DNA of 64,000 nucleotides from the NCBI GenBank assembly GCA_017795085.1, contig CP051246.1, positions 4,218,514 through 4,282,513 of the forward strand. Direction: 5' to 3'. This document shows, piece after piece, positions 15,590 to 24,776 of this stretch. Source of the DNA: Salegentibacter sp. (GTDB lineage: Bacteria > Bacteroidota > Bacteroidia > Flavobacteriales > Flavobacteriaceae). The notes beneath the pieces were generated by a model, which worked only from the letters and a program-made list of their open reading frames with translations, ran no database searches and had not been told where the DNA came from. Both the position numbers and the translations under genes were made by a program. Numbering within the stretch: position 1 is the stretch's first letter; each line of letters begins with the position of its first letter.

Positions 15590-18028
15590 ATGTGTTATAA
15601 ATTATTTATGTATAACCTCTGGGTTTTTACAACCCTTATTTTTCTTAATGTATATGGACAGGAAAGACGGGTTGAAAATTTACAAGAAGACTGGAAATTC
15701 TTAAAAGGAAATCCGGTTAATGCCAGTGCTGTTGAATTTGATGATTCTAACTGGGAGCGGGTTAGAATTCCACATGATTGGGCAATTAAAGGCCCATTTA
15801 TAGTAGATGGAGATGGAAACACAGGCAAACTTCCTTGGAAGGGTGATGGCTGGTATCGTAAAAAACTGGATATAGAGCCTTCATATAAAGATAAGAAAGT
15901 ACAGCTTATTTTTGATGGAGTGATGGCCTTTCCCGAAGTTTATGTGAATGGGGAATTGGTAGGTAAATGGGATTACGGTTATAATTCTTTTCACCTTGAT
16001 ATTACGGACCATCTTAATTTTGAAGGTGAAAATATACTTGCAGTTTATGTAAATACCAAAGAACACGATAGCAGGTGGTATCCCGGTGCCGGTATTTATA
16101 GAAAGGTAACTATGCAGGTAACGAATCCGGTTCATGTTAGTATTTGGGGCACGTATGTTACCACACCTATTATAAAACCTCACTATGCTAATGTAAGGAT
16201 AAGCAATAATATCGTAAACAGCACTCCTGAGCCCGATTCGATACGGGTGGAACAGCTAATTCTTGATCCGCAAAAGAGAGAAGTTGCTAAGGGAAAGATA
16301 ACAAGGTATATAAGGGCTGGGAATGATGAGGATTTAGAAGTTACATTAAGAGTAACAAACCCACTTTTATGGGATACACAAACCCCAAATCTTTACACCA
16401 CCATAACAAATCTTTACAGCGGAGAGGAACTTATTGATCAAAAAGAAACAACTTTTGGTATTCGCTCTATTAAATTCACCCCTAATGATGGCTTTTATCT
16501 TAACGACAAAAGAGTACAATTAAAAGGAGTAAATCTACATCATGGTCACGGTCCTTTGGGGGCTGCATTTTACCCAAGGGCTGCAGAAAGACAACTGGAA
16601 ATTATGAAATCTATGGGCGTAAATGCAGTAAGAACCAGCCATAACACGGCTGCACCCGAATTATTGGAATTATGTGATAAAATGGGCATTCTCTTTTTTA
16701 ACGAAGTTTTTGATAAATATGATGCTAAAGCTGGTATCACCGATACTACCGATTTTGAAAGATTTGCTCATCGAAATATCAAGAATTATGTGCTCAGGGA
16801 CAGGAACCATCCTTCTGTTTTTATTTGGAGCGTGGGGAATGAAATTGGTGATGTACAGGCCAATAAGCACAATGGATTTAAAAGGTTGCACACCATGCTG
16901 AATTATGTTAATAAATATGATCCAACCCGCCCCACTACCCTGGTTAATGACAATATGGCCAATGCTGCACTTAGGCATTTTGATCTCTACGACGTACATA
17001 GTTGGAATTATGGAAGACGCTATAGGCTTGCCAGACAAATGGAGCCAGAAAAATCCGTGATTATAAGTGAATCGGCATCTACGGTAAGTACTCGTGGTTT
17101 TTATGAATTTCCCCTGGTTGAAGAAAAAATCGATTTTACCGAGTCCTTGCAAGTTAGTTCTTACGATTTAAATGCGCCAGAATGGGCAGAAATTTCAGAT
17201 GATGATTTTATGTGGCAACAGCAGGAAAATTATATTGCGGGAGAATTTGTATGGACTGGTTTTGATTACCTTGGAGAGCCTACCCCATACACCAATTCCA
17301 TGGTAAAGAAAATGGGAATGAATAATAAAGCTGCTGCTCGTAGCTCTTACTTTGGAATTGTTGATCTGGTAGGTATTCCAAAAGATCGCTATTATCTTTA
17401 TAAAAGCTATTGGAAACCGGAAGAGACTACAGTTCATATATTGCCTCATTGGAACTGGTCTGGAAAAGAAGGAGAAACGGTGCCGGTTTTTGTTTACACC
17501 AATGGTGATTGTGCTGAACTTTTTATAAATGGTGAATCGCAGGGGAAAAAATGTAAAGACCCTGTTTCTTCTAATTCCACTAAACGTTTCAGACTTATGT
17601 GGACCGATACCAAATATCAACCTGGGGAAATAAGGGCCGTAGCCTATAAAAATGGAGAAAAAATTGGAGAAAATAAAGTTTTAACAGCGGGAGAGGCTAA
17701 GTATATAAAGATTTCTCCAGACAGAAGTTCTATTAAGTCAAATGGAATGGATTTATCCTATATTTTGGTAGAAGCTTTCGATGAAAATGGAAATCCAGCT
17801 CCTCTTGCCGATAATTCTGTAGTTATTGAAGTAAATGGTAAAGGGTATCTGGCCGGTGCCGGAAATGGAAATCCGCAGTCTTTTGAGCCATTACAAGATG
17901 AGAAGGTGAACCTTTTCTATGGAAAAGCTATGATTATTGTAGGATCAAATTTTGAAAGTGGCACCATCCAGGTAACAGCTGAAGCGGAGGGTCTAGGAAA
18001 GGATTCTATTAAAATAAATGTAAAGTAA
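15590..18028 (+). CDS. GH2 beta-galactosidase-type enzyme
   Basis: The 812-residue protein has the same layout as the GH2 at 7262-9703: jelly roll, Ig-like domain, TIM barrel, DUF4982-type and final Ig-like domains. The acid/base is E418 in SVGNE and the nucleophile E494 in ISESA. RTSHNTAAP (348-356) replaces the more usual RTAHNPPAP. The signal peptide is N-terminal and ends near VYGQ; a second ATG at 15608 would give a tidier one. It follows a terminator-like hairpin after SusD and precedes the clan GH-A gene by 47 bases. A beta-galactosidase role is most likely; the altered loop may mean a different linkage or sugar. Confidence 0.85.
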   Translation: MCYKLFMYNLWVFTTLIFLNVYGQERRVENLQEDWKFLKGNPVNASAVEFDDSNWERVRIPHDWAIKGPFIVDGDGNTGKLPWKGDGWYRKKLDIEPSYKDKKVQLIFDGVMAFPEVYVNGELVGKWDYGYNSFHLDITDHLNFEGENILAVYVNTKEHDSRWYPGAGIYRKVTMQVTNPVHVSIWGTYVTTPIIKPHYANVRISNNIVNSTPEPDSIRVEQLILDPQKREVAKGKITRYIRAGNDEDLEVTLRVTNPLLWDTQTPNLYTTITNLYSGEELIDQKETTFGIRSIKFTPNDGFYLNDKRVQLKGVNLHHGHGPLGAAFYPRAAERQLEIMKSMGVNAVRTSHNTAAPELLELCDKMGILFFNEVFDKYDAKAGITDTTDFERFAHRNIKNYVLRDRNHPSVFIWSVGNEIGDVQANKHNGFKRLHTMLNYVNKYDPTRPTTLVNDNMANAALRHFDLYDVHSWNYGRRYRLARQMEPEKSVIISESASTVSTRGFYEFPLVEEKIDFTESLQVSSYDLNAPEWAEISDDDFMWQQQENYIAGEFVWTGFDYLGEPTPYTNSMVKKMGMNNKAAARSSYFGIVDLVGIPKDRYYLYKSYWKPEETTVHILPHWNWSGKEGETVPVFVYTNGDCAELFINGESQGKKCKDPVSSNSTKRFRLMWTDTKYQPGEIRAVAYKNGEKIGENKVLTAGEAKYIKISPDRSSIKSNGMDLSYILVEAFDENGNPAPLADNSVVIEVNGKGYLAGAGNGNPQSFEPLQDEKVNLFYGKAMIIVGSNFESGTIQVTAEAEGLGKDSIKINVK

Positions 18029-18075
18029 ATAAATTTCATTAGCGAAGTAAGACATAAAAATCCCCTAGAATAATT

Positions 18076-20667
18076 ATGAAAATTAAATCTAAAACATATC
18101 TCATCTTTTTTTTTACGGCGATAGGTTTATTAAGTAACCTCTCGGGTCAGGAAAGCGACCCAAAAGGTAATGTCTATGTAGATAATAACGGGAGGATGCG
18201 ATGGGAAAATACGCATAAAGAGGTGAAAGGTTTTGGAGTAAATTATTCTGCTCCATTTGCACATGCCTATCGTAGTGCCGAAAAACTGGGTATTAATATT
18301 AAAGAAGCCATAGACAATGATGTTTATCATTTCTCCAGGTTGGGTTTTGATTTATATCGCATTCACGTCTGGGATACGGAAATAAGTGATGAAGAAGGGA
18401 ACCTGTTGGAAAACGAGCATCTCGAGAATTTAGATTATTTGCTCAAACAGCTTAAGGGGAGAGGTATAAACTTTATAATTACCCCAATAGCTTATTGGGG
18501 TAATGGTTGGCCGGAACCGGACGAGGATACACCGGGCTTCTCTAATAAATACGGTAAAGCCAATAGTTTGACTGATTCTGGGGCTATAAAAGCTCAGGAA
18601 AACTACCTACGACAGTTTCTAAATCATGTAAATCCTTATACGGGTGTAGCATACAAGAATGAGCCTAATATTATCGCCTTTGAGGTCAGTAATGAACCAC
18701 ACCATGGTGGTGCTCCAGGTGAAGTCACAGAGTTCATTAATAAGATGGTGAAATCTATGAGAAGTACAGATACAGAGAAACCTATTTTTTATAATATTAG
18801 TCACAGTACTCATTTAGTCGAAGCCTATTTTGATGCTGATATACAGGGAGGAACCTTTCAGTGGTATCCTACAGGATTGGTCTTTGGACAAGAATTAAAA
18901 GGAAATCTTCTTCCTAACGTTAATCACTATAATATTCCTTTTGATAAGGTAATTAAAGAAAACAATGCTGCTAAAATCGTCTATGAATTTGATGCAGCGG
19001 ATGTGAACAAATCGTATATATATCCTGCAATGGCAAGGAGTTTTCGTGAAACAGGAATACAGCTTGCTACTCATTTTGCCTATGACCCCACCTTTTTAGC
19101 GTATGCCAATACAGAGTATAATACGCATTATATGAATCTGGCTTACACGCCGAAAAAAGCTCTAGCATTAAAAATAGCCTCTAAAATATTTCATACTGTC
19201 CCATTAAATTCCAATTTTGGAATATATCCCGAGAACCTAAAATTTGATGATTTTAGTATAGATTATGAGCGTGACCTAGCAGTATACAATTCTGGGAAAA
19301 AATTTATTTATACCAATCACAATCAAGTCGAACCAAAGAATTTAGGTAATCTTACGCACCTTTCAGGTTACGGAAACTCCCTGGTGGTAGAGTATGAAGG
19401 GACAGGAGCTTACTTTCTAGATAAAATAAAACAAGGAATATGGCGTCTGGAAGTGATGCCCGATGCCTTTAATATAGCGGACCCTTTTGGTGACAACAGC
19501 CTTAATAAAATTATTTCCGTTATTGACTGGAAGACTAGGAAAATGACACTTAATCTTCCTGATTTTGAGAGAAAATTTTCTGTAATTGGTATAAATCAGG
19601 AGAATAATTTTAAAGATGAAGCAGAAGCGGGTTCTTTTAGTATTAGACCAGGAACTTATCTTTTAAGTGCTAAAGGAAAGAATTTTTCTGAAGAGGATTA
19701 TAATCTGGCTAATGTAGGTCTTAAAGAATTTATTGCTCCAGAATCTACTGTTGATCGAACTTATGTAGTACATGATCCGGTTCAGGAAATTTCAGAAAAT
19801 TCATTTTTGAACATTTCAGCAAAGGTTATTTCTAATTTTGATATTGAAAAAGTACACGCATTGCTTAGAAATGGGAATGAATCAGTGAATCTACAACTTA
19901 ATCATAAGGCTCCATACGAGTATTCTGCAGCGGTGCCTGATGAACTTCTTAACCATGGTTTTCTTGAGTACCGGATAGTTGTAACTACTAAAAAAGATTC
20001 TTTTACCTATCCTGCGGATGTTAAAGGAAATCCTTCTGATTGGGACTTTCATGCCGATGCTTCTTACAAAGTAAGAATAGTGGAAAATAGTAAGCCTATT
20101 TATGTATTTAATGCTTCGGAAGATTCACGGGAAGTTATAGGACAATGGGTTCCGGGAAACGGTGTTGTGCCGACAGATAAGCCTGGAGAGGCCGAATATA
20201 AGGTACAAGTTTCCAATCTTGGTAAGCGGAAAATTAAAGATATCAATGGTAAGCCTGTATATGATTATTCTTTTCGGTATAATTTTCAGGAGAGGATACA
20301 AGGAAGGTTGAAAGAGTTACAGGAGAAGCAGGTCCTTATATTAAAAGCCCGATCACTCAAAGGTAAATCTGAAAAATTACAAGTTGCACTTTTAATGGAT
20401 AACGGTGCAGCATTTGGAAAAGTTATTGAACTTAACACTAAAATTCAAGAATATCGAATTCCACTTGGGGATTTGAAAGCCGTAAGGACGGTGACTATGC
20501 CTAGGCCATATCCTTCATTTTTACCATATTATTTTAGCCATTCATATAAGGGTACGTTCCGGTTGGAAAATACAGAAAGCATACAGTTCTCTATAGGTCC
20601 AGGATTGAAGGAGGAAAAATTGGAGGAGGAGCATGGTATAGGAATAATAAGTGTTAGGTTGGAATAA
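18076..20667 (+). CDS. Large clan GH-A glycosidase (GH5-like), family uncertain
   Basis: The 863-residue secreted protein (signal about 1-24) has an N-terminal TIM barrel of clan GH-A (about 45-375). E207 in VSNEP is the likely acid/base and E304 in VYEFDAAD the likely nucleophile. GFGVNYSAPF (52-61) and RIHVWD (95-100) resemble GH5-type barrels. About 490 residues follow: a small beta domain (about 385-545), an Ig-like region (about 550-690) and a C-terminal jelly roll (about 690-863) that could bind carbohydrate. I do not recognise a characterised subfamily; mannanase, galactanase and beta-galactosidase are all possible. It ends PUL 1. Confidence 0.65.
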   Translation: MKIKSKTYLIFFFTAIGLLSNLSGQESDPKGNVYVDNNGRMRWENTHKEVKGFGVNYSAPFAHAYRSAEKLGINIKEAIDNDVYHFSRLGFDLYRIHVWDTEISDEEGNLLENEHLENLDYLLKQLKGRGINFIITPIAYWGNGWPEPDEDTPGFSNKYGKANSLTDSGAIKAQENYLRQFLNHVNPYTGVAYKNEPNIIAFEVSNEPHHGGAPGEVTEFINKMVKSMRSTDTEKPIFYNISHSTHLVEAYFDADIQGGTFQWYPTGLVFGQELKGNLLPNVNHYNIPFDKVIKENNAAKIVYEFDAADVNKSYIYPAMARSFRETGIQLATHFAYDPTFLAYANTEYNTHYMNLAYTPKKALALKIASKIFHTVPLNSNFGIYPENLKFDDFSIDYERDLAVYNSGKKFIYTNHNQVEPKNLGNLTHLSGYGNSLVVEYEGTGAYFLDKIKQGIWRLEVMPDAFNIADPFGDNSLNKIISVIDWKTRKMTLNLPDFERKFSVIGINQENNFKDEAEAGSFSIRPGTYLLSAKGKNFSEEDYNLANVGLKEFIAPESTVDRTYVVHDPVQEISENSFLNISAKVISNFDIEKVHALLRNGNESVNLQLNHKAPYEYSAAVPDELLNHGFLEYRIVVTTKKDSFTYPADVKGNPSDWDFHADASYKVRIVENSKPIYVFNASEDSREVIGQWVPGNGVVPTDKPGEAEYKVQVSNLGKRKIKDINGKPVYDYSFRYNFQERIQGRLKELQEKQVLILKARSLKGKSEKLQVALLMDNGAAFGKVIELNTKIQEYRIPLGDLKAVRTVTMPRPYPSFLPYYFSHSYKGTFRLENTESIQFSIGPGLKEEKLEEEHGIGIISVRLE

Positions 20668-20870
20668 TTAATAATTTCCACTGACATTGAAAATTTACAT
20701 ATAAGGTGCTCCTAACGATGATGAACGGTTTCGTCTATACGGAGGAGCAGTTATTTCGTGTTTAATATACTTAATCTCTAGAGTTTGAACTTTGCAGTTG
20801 AGCCACAATATTAGATAATGTTACTATTCAAAACTTTTGCCCCTATTAGACACTCGTAAGTAATTTTTTA
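20668..20870. other. Spacer leading into the SusD relic
   Basis: No intact gene is visible. A frame from about 20705 reads GAPNDDERFRLYGGAV before a stop, which could be more of the same decayed SusD gene, but this is weaker than the part listed separately. The whole gene-free stretch runs from 20668 to 21222 and otherwise holds the relic, a terminator and a stem-loop. Confidence 0.4.
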
Positions 20871-21067
20871 TCAATACCACACCTTTTTGCTAATGGTTTT
20901 GAAATGTACTGGGAGATGTATCGCAGAAAACAAATGATTCGTTTTGGCACATAGGATAAAGCTTAGGGAAAGCGGCAACTGATCCATATTTAAGGGTTTT
21001 TGCAATTCCTCAGGAAACTATTGATGTAATTGACGGAATTAATCAAAATCCGGGATATTTACAATAG
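20871..21067 (+). pseudogene. Decayed C-terminus of a SusD gene
   Basis: One frame reads GFEMYWEMYRRKQMIRFGT up to a TAG at 20952-20954, then DKA and a second TAG (20964-20966). A shifted frame from 20972 reads DPYLRVFAIPQ, then ETID, then INQNPGYLQ, ending at TAG 21065-21067. The order is exactly that of a SusD C-terminus: the ERGFELYWEGHRR-type helix, RFG, then IPQ..ID and QNPGY. Two nonsense codons and a frameshift make it non-functional. It does not match the ends of the three intact SusD proteins here, so it is a remnant of a separate pair. No SusC remnant is visible beside it. Confidence 0.8.
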
Positions 21068-21101
21068 TTAAAATTGAAGTTTTAAGCTTTTATTTTTTAA
21101 G

Positions 21102-21132
21102 CCCTATAATCACTGTGCTTATAGGGTTTTTT
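21102..21132 (+). terminator. Rho-independent terminator after the SusD relic
   Basis: CCCTATAA (21102-21109) pairs perfectly with TTATAGGG (21119-21126), with a 9-base loop, followed by TTTTTT. It lies 35 bases after the relic's stop, as expected for the original gene end, and now separates PUL 1 from convergent PUL 2. Confidence 0.75.
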
Positions 21133-21222
21133 ATTCCGTTTTGTCTCGATTGAGAAAAGTTTTACCAATCATAGCTCGTGTTCTTTTCTCGAAGTTGTTG
21201 ACTTTATGGTTACAAAGAATAA

Positions 21223-22647
21223 TTACTCTATAATCGCCTCCAAAATTTCAGAAAATTCTATTTTTCCTGTTTCACGATCAAAAAGTGCAAATCCGTGGTT
21301 GCCGGTATGGCCGTTATCCCAATAAAAGGGAGCCAAATCTTTTTCTAGCGCAGTTTGTGTCACAAATTCTATATAGGCTTTTCGATATTGGTGATGATTT
21401 TCTACCTGTGATCTGTAAATGGCACCATATTCTCCTAAAATTACTCCCAGGCCATTATCAATAAACTCCGTTTTCATTCTTTCGAATTGTTCATCAACAT
21501 AAGCTTCGTTGGCCCATTCTTCAGATTCCGGCGCATCTTCTCCCCATTGATAAACCTCAGTATTTTCATTTAACGCAAAATTATACGGATCATAATAATG
21601 CACTTCCATCAGTAGACGCTCGTCAATCACATCTTCAGGGATTTCAGCAAAATTTATGGTGTGATCTATATTAGTGTTAAAACCCTGTACCACCAGGTGG
21701 CGGTAATGATTTCGCCCACCGGTTTCCCGTACCGTATTTACAAAAGTTTGATTAAAACTGTTCTGAACGGTATAATATTCTTCAGTTGGAGTGCTGTAAT
21801 CGCCTTCAACCATCACTTCATTAGTACCTGCAAAAAGTAAATAATCATTATAATCCCTAAACCGAATGGCAATTTGTTCCCACATAATTTCGAGTCGATT
21901 ATTTACATAATCCTGCTCGTCATAAGTGGGTTGCATCCATCCATTATCCCAATGAATGTTAAGTACGGCATACATCTCGTTATCCAGTACATAATTTACC
22001 ACTTCTTCCACGCGGTTCATCCAGTTTTCCTGAATAATAAAATTCTCTTCATCTGAAAATTTACTCCAGGCTACCGGAATCCGTACCGCATTAAATCCGG
22101 CTGCTTTAACCGAGTCGATCAATTGTTTGCTCACCATTGGATTTCCCCAGGCCGTTTCACCGCCAACGGCATCAAGGGAGTTTCCTAAATTCCAGCCTAC
22201 TCCCAAATTTTTGGTCATTTCAACACTATTAAGGTTACGCATATCGGTTTCATCAGGGGGTAAAGTGCTTTCTACGGTTTCTTCGGCCGCATTTTGGCTC
22301 ACTTCAATTTCTTCTTCATTTTCTGCGGAAATCACGCTAAAACTTCCCGATCTTTCTTCGGGGTTTTCATTGGTTTCAGCGGTCATCTGTATGGTCTTTC
22401 CGCTTTCGCCGTTTTCTTCGGAAAAACTTATCCAGTCCAGCTCATTTTGAATTTCCCAGTCGGTTTCTGTTTTAATTTGAAGGTTTTCTGAAGATCCTTC
22501 AGCATTAAAACTGAAAACCTGAGGTGAAACCTCTAGCGTAAATACCTTCGGCTCTTCAGGTTCCGGTTGAGGCGAATCATCTTCAGAACAGGAAAATAGA
22601 CTGATAAAAACTAAAAGAAATAACATATTGCTTTTTATTGATTTCAT
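21223..22647 (-). CDS. BACON-GH5 endoglucanase (subfamily-4-like) lipoprotein
   Basis: The 474-residue protein has a lipobox at LFSC (C20), a Pro/Glu linker, a BACON domain (about 36-120, with a DWISFS segment) and a GH5 catalytic barrel (about 140-474). Signatures are GVGWNLGNSLDA (149-160), RIPVAW (189-194), acid/base E277 in AGTNE and nucleophile E406 in LGEYG. The acid/base motif is TNE rather than the more usual LNEP. The barrel resembles GH5 subfamily 4, which includes endo-xyloglucanases and endo-beta-1,4-glucanases. BACON domains usually act as spacers holding the enzyme off the membrane. It is last in the PUL 2 operon and probably makes the first surface cuts in xyloglucan. Confidence 0.85.
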   Translation of the reverse strand: MKSIKSNMLFLLVFISLFSCSEDDSPQPEPEEPKVFTLEVSPQVFSFNAEGSSENLQIKTETDWEIQNELDWISFSEENGESGKTIQMTAETNENPEERSGSFSVISAENEEEIEVSQNAAEETVESTLPPDETDMRNLNSVEMTKNLGVGWNLGNSLDAVGGETAWGNPMVSKQLIDSVKAAGFNAVRIPVAWSKFSDEENFIIQENWMNRVEEVVNYVLDNEMYAVLNIHWDNGWMQPTYDEQDYVNNRLEIMWEQIAIRFRDYNDYLLFAGTNEVMVEGDYSTPTEEYYTVQNSFNQTFVNTVRETGGRNHYRHLVVQGFNTNIDHTINFAEIPEDVIDERLLMEVHYYDPYNFALNENTEVYQWGEDAPESEEWANEAYVDEQFERMKTEFIDNGLGVILGEYGAIYRSQVENHHQYRKAYIEFVTQTALEKDLAPFYWDNGHTGNHGFALFDRETGKIEFSEILEAIIE

Positions 22648-22661
22648 AATGATCTGAATTT

Positions 22662-24659
22662 TTATAATTTTTTAAACCGGATGGCCGCTCCGCCGCTTTC
22701 TCCTAATTTCAGTTTTAATTTATCTTTAGCAGAAACTCTTTTATTGCTAATCTCAATTGCTTCCGGATTGTTGTTTAAGCCTGTGCCTTTAGTATCGGCA
22801 TAGATTTGTGCTTCATAGTCTCCTTCCTCTAAAAAGTCCAGAGAAATTTGAAACTCCCTGCTTTCTTCGTTGGTGATACTGCCCAAATACCAGTCATCGC
22901 TGTTTAAGTCTTTTCTGGCAGTGGTGATATATTTTCCTATTTCCCCGTTTATAACTTTGGTGTCTTCCCAATTTGTAGGAACATCTTTTAAAAACTGAAA
23001 TTCAGGTTTATCGATGTAATTTTCGGGAAGATCGGCCAGCATTTGAATGGGTGAAAATACCGTTACCAAAAGCGCCAGTTGTTTGGCTGCCGTTGAGTGT
23101 ACCCTGCGCCCATCGTAACCCTGGCTGATTTCAACATCTAAAATACCGGCGGTAAAATCCATTGGGCCACCCAAAAATCGCGTAAACGGGAGAATAGTAA
23201 CATGACTTGGCGGGTTGCCCTCGCTCCAGGCATTATATTCAATTCCGCGGGCACCTTCCCGAGCCATCATATTGGGGTAAGTTCTTCGTTCCCCGGTATC
23301 TTTTATAGGTTCGTGAAATAAAACCGTAAGATTGTATTCGGCGGCTTTTTTAAGTACATATCTAAAATAATTCACTCCGAATTGACCGTGATGCCATTCT
23401 TCCATATTTAATTTAGAACCAACGTGCCCAATTTTCACATCGTGAATTCCAACTTTGTTGTATAGTGCAAAGGCGCTGTCAATTTGCTCCAGATAATTAT
23501 TAATATTAGAGCCGGTTTCGTGATACCCGATAATTCGTACATCATTTTCCGCAGCATAATCGGTGACCTCTTCGAGGTCAAAATTATCGGCTTCTTTGGT
23601 AAAACTAAACTGATGCATGGCACTTTCATACCATTGCGGTGTCCAGCCTTTATTCCAACCTTCAATAAGCAAATGATCAACTTCCAATTGCTTGGCATAA
23701 TCTATATGTCCTTTGGCATTTTTAGTAGTAGCCCCCTGGTTTTCCCCTTCCCAGAAGGTGTATTTTCCTATGTGCATTCCCCACCAGATTCCTAAATATT
23801 TATAAGGTTTTATCCAGCTGGTATCTTCAATTTTATTCGGTTCGTTTAGGTTTAAAATTAGGTACGAAGTAATGAGGTCTTTTGGGGTTTCCCCAATTTG
23901 AAGGGTTCTCCATGGGGTGGTAAATGAACCAGTAGTACGCACTTTTACCCCATCGCTCCACGGTACCAAATCAGCTTTTAATGTTTGTTCTGAAGCTGCT
24001 AAAGTCATACTTGCAAAGTCGGTTAAATTGGCTTCGTGAAAGCTTAAAGTAAGTCCGTTTTTACTTTCTATGGTTAAAGGGGTATGGACGGTGTCTAAGG
24101 AACTTACGGGAGAATTTTCAAAAAGATATTCATAACGCTGTTCCCGGTAAGCGGGAATCCACCAGGCTTTTCCATCTTCTTTTAAATTGAAGGTGGTGAG
24201 CTCATCCATAATAAAGATACTGTCATTGAGGTCTTGCTCCGGAAAAATATATCGGAAAGCCACCCCATCATCAAAAGCCCGAAACTGTATCTCTAGCTTA
24301 CGCTCCTTTTCTGACTTTTCCTGGAGTTTTACTGAAAGTTGATTATAATGATTTCTGATTTCTTTTTTTTCTCCCCAAACCTGCTCCCAGGTTTCATCAA
24401 AAGTAGTTTCTTCTACGTCGGTTATTTTGAAGTTTTTATGCAACGAATCATTATCCCGAAACACAAATCCCATTTTTGAAGGGCTTAGCACTTCTATATC
24501 CTTGTGCCGAACCGAATAAGCGGGAACACCGTTTTCCAATTGAAATTGAAATACATTATTCCCGTTTGGGGAAGCGAGCCTATAAGCTTCTTCAGTTTTG
24601 TCAGAAGAATTACAGGCTAATAAACTTAAACTGAAAGCTAAAAGTATAAATCGAAACAT
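22662..24659 (-). CDS. GH97 glycosidase, inverting type, lipoprotein
   Basis: The 665-residue protein has a lipobox at LLAC (C16), the GH97 N-terminal beta-supersandwich (about 25-280) and a TIM barrel (about 285-570). In retaining GH97 alpha-galactosidases the nucleophile Asp sits in a VKIDFF-type strand; here it reads VKIGHVG (408-414), with Gly at that position. The following FHEP (448-451) has Glu where the retaining group has FHG. Both features match the inverting SusB-type alpha-glucosidase group. In a xyloglucan-like locus an alpha-glucosidase is unexpected, so the true substrate is open. It lies downstream of GH31, separated by a structured spacer. Confidence 0.85.
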   Translation of the reverse strand: MFRFILLAFSLSLLACNSSDKTEEAYRLASPNGNNVFQFQLENGVPAYSVRHKDIEVLSPSKMGFVFRDNDSLHKNFKITDVEETTFDETWEQVWGEKKEIRNHYNQLSVKLQEKSEKERKLEIQFRAFDDGVAFRYIFPEQDLNDSIFIMDELTTFNLKEDGKAWWIPAYREQRYEYLFENSPVSSLDTVHTPLTIESKNGLTLSFHEANLTDFASMTLAASEQTLKADLVPWSDGVKVRTTGSFTTPWRTLQIGETPKDLITSYLILNLNEPNKIEDTSWIKPYKYLGIWWGMHIGKYTFWEGENQGATTKNAKGHIDYAKQLEVDHLLIEGWNKGWTPQWYESAMHQFSFTKEADNFDLEEVTDYAAENDVRIIGYHETGSNINNYLEQIDSAFALYNKVGIHDVKIGHVGSKLNMEEWHHGQFGVNYFRYVLKKAAEYNLTVLFHEPIKDTGERRTYPNMMAREGARGIEYNAWSEGNPPSHVTILPFTRFLGGPMDFTAGILDVEISQGYDGRRVHSTAAKQLALLVTVFSPIQMLADLPENYIDKPEFQFLKDVPTNWEDTKVINGEIGKYITTARKDLNSDDWYLGSITNEESREFQISLDFLEEGDYEAQIYADTKGTGLNNNPEAIEISNKRVSAKDKLKLKLGESGGAAIRFKKL

Positions 24660-24685
24660 TTTTTGTAGTACTAGTTTTTAAAAAA

Positions 24686-24770
24686 GATTGCCTGAAAATT
24701 AATAAAACATCATTCTGAACACGGTTCAGAATCTCATCCATATCTTTTTGAAAATAATTTTCAGGCAGTC
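24686..24770 (-). repeat. Intercistronic inverted-repeat element A (GH31-GH97 spacer)
   Basis: Outer arms TGCCTGAAAATT (24689-24700) and AATTTTCAGGCA (24756-24767) are perfectly complementary and extend to 24686-24770 through one G-T pair. Inside, ATTCTGAAC (24712-24720) and GTTCAGAAT (24724-24732) form a perfect 9-bp hairpin with a 3-base loop. The element begins about 7 bases after the GH31 stop and ends 27 bases before the GH97 start. Its transcribed-strand left arm (ACTGCCTGAAAATTA) resembles those of elements B (29689-29787) and C (51780-51883). Confidence 0.7.
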
Positions 24771-24776
24771 CTTTGG

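Noticed and set aside
22127..22450. Open frame of 107 codons opposite the BACON-GH5 gene
   Set aside because: Shadow of a real, well-supported lipoprotein gene; low-complexity composition without homology features.
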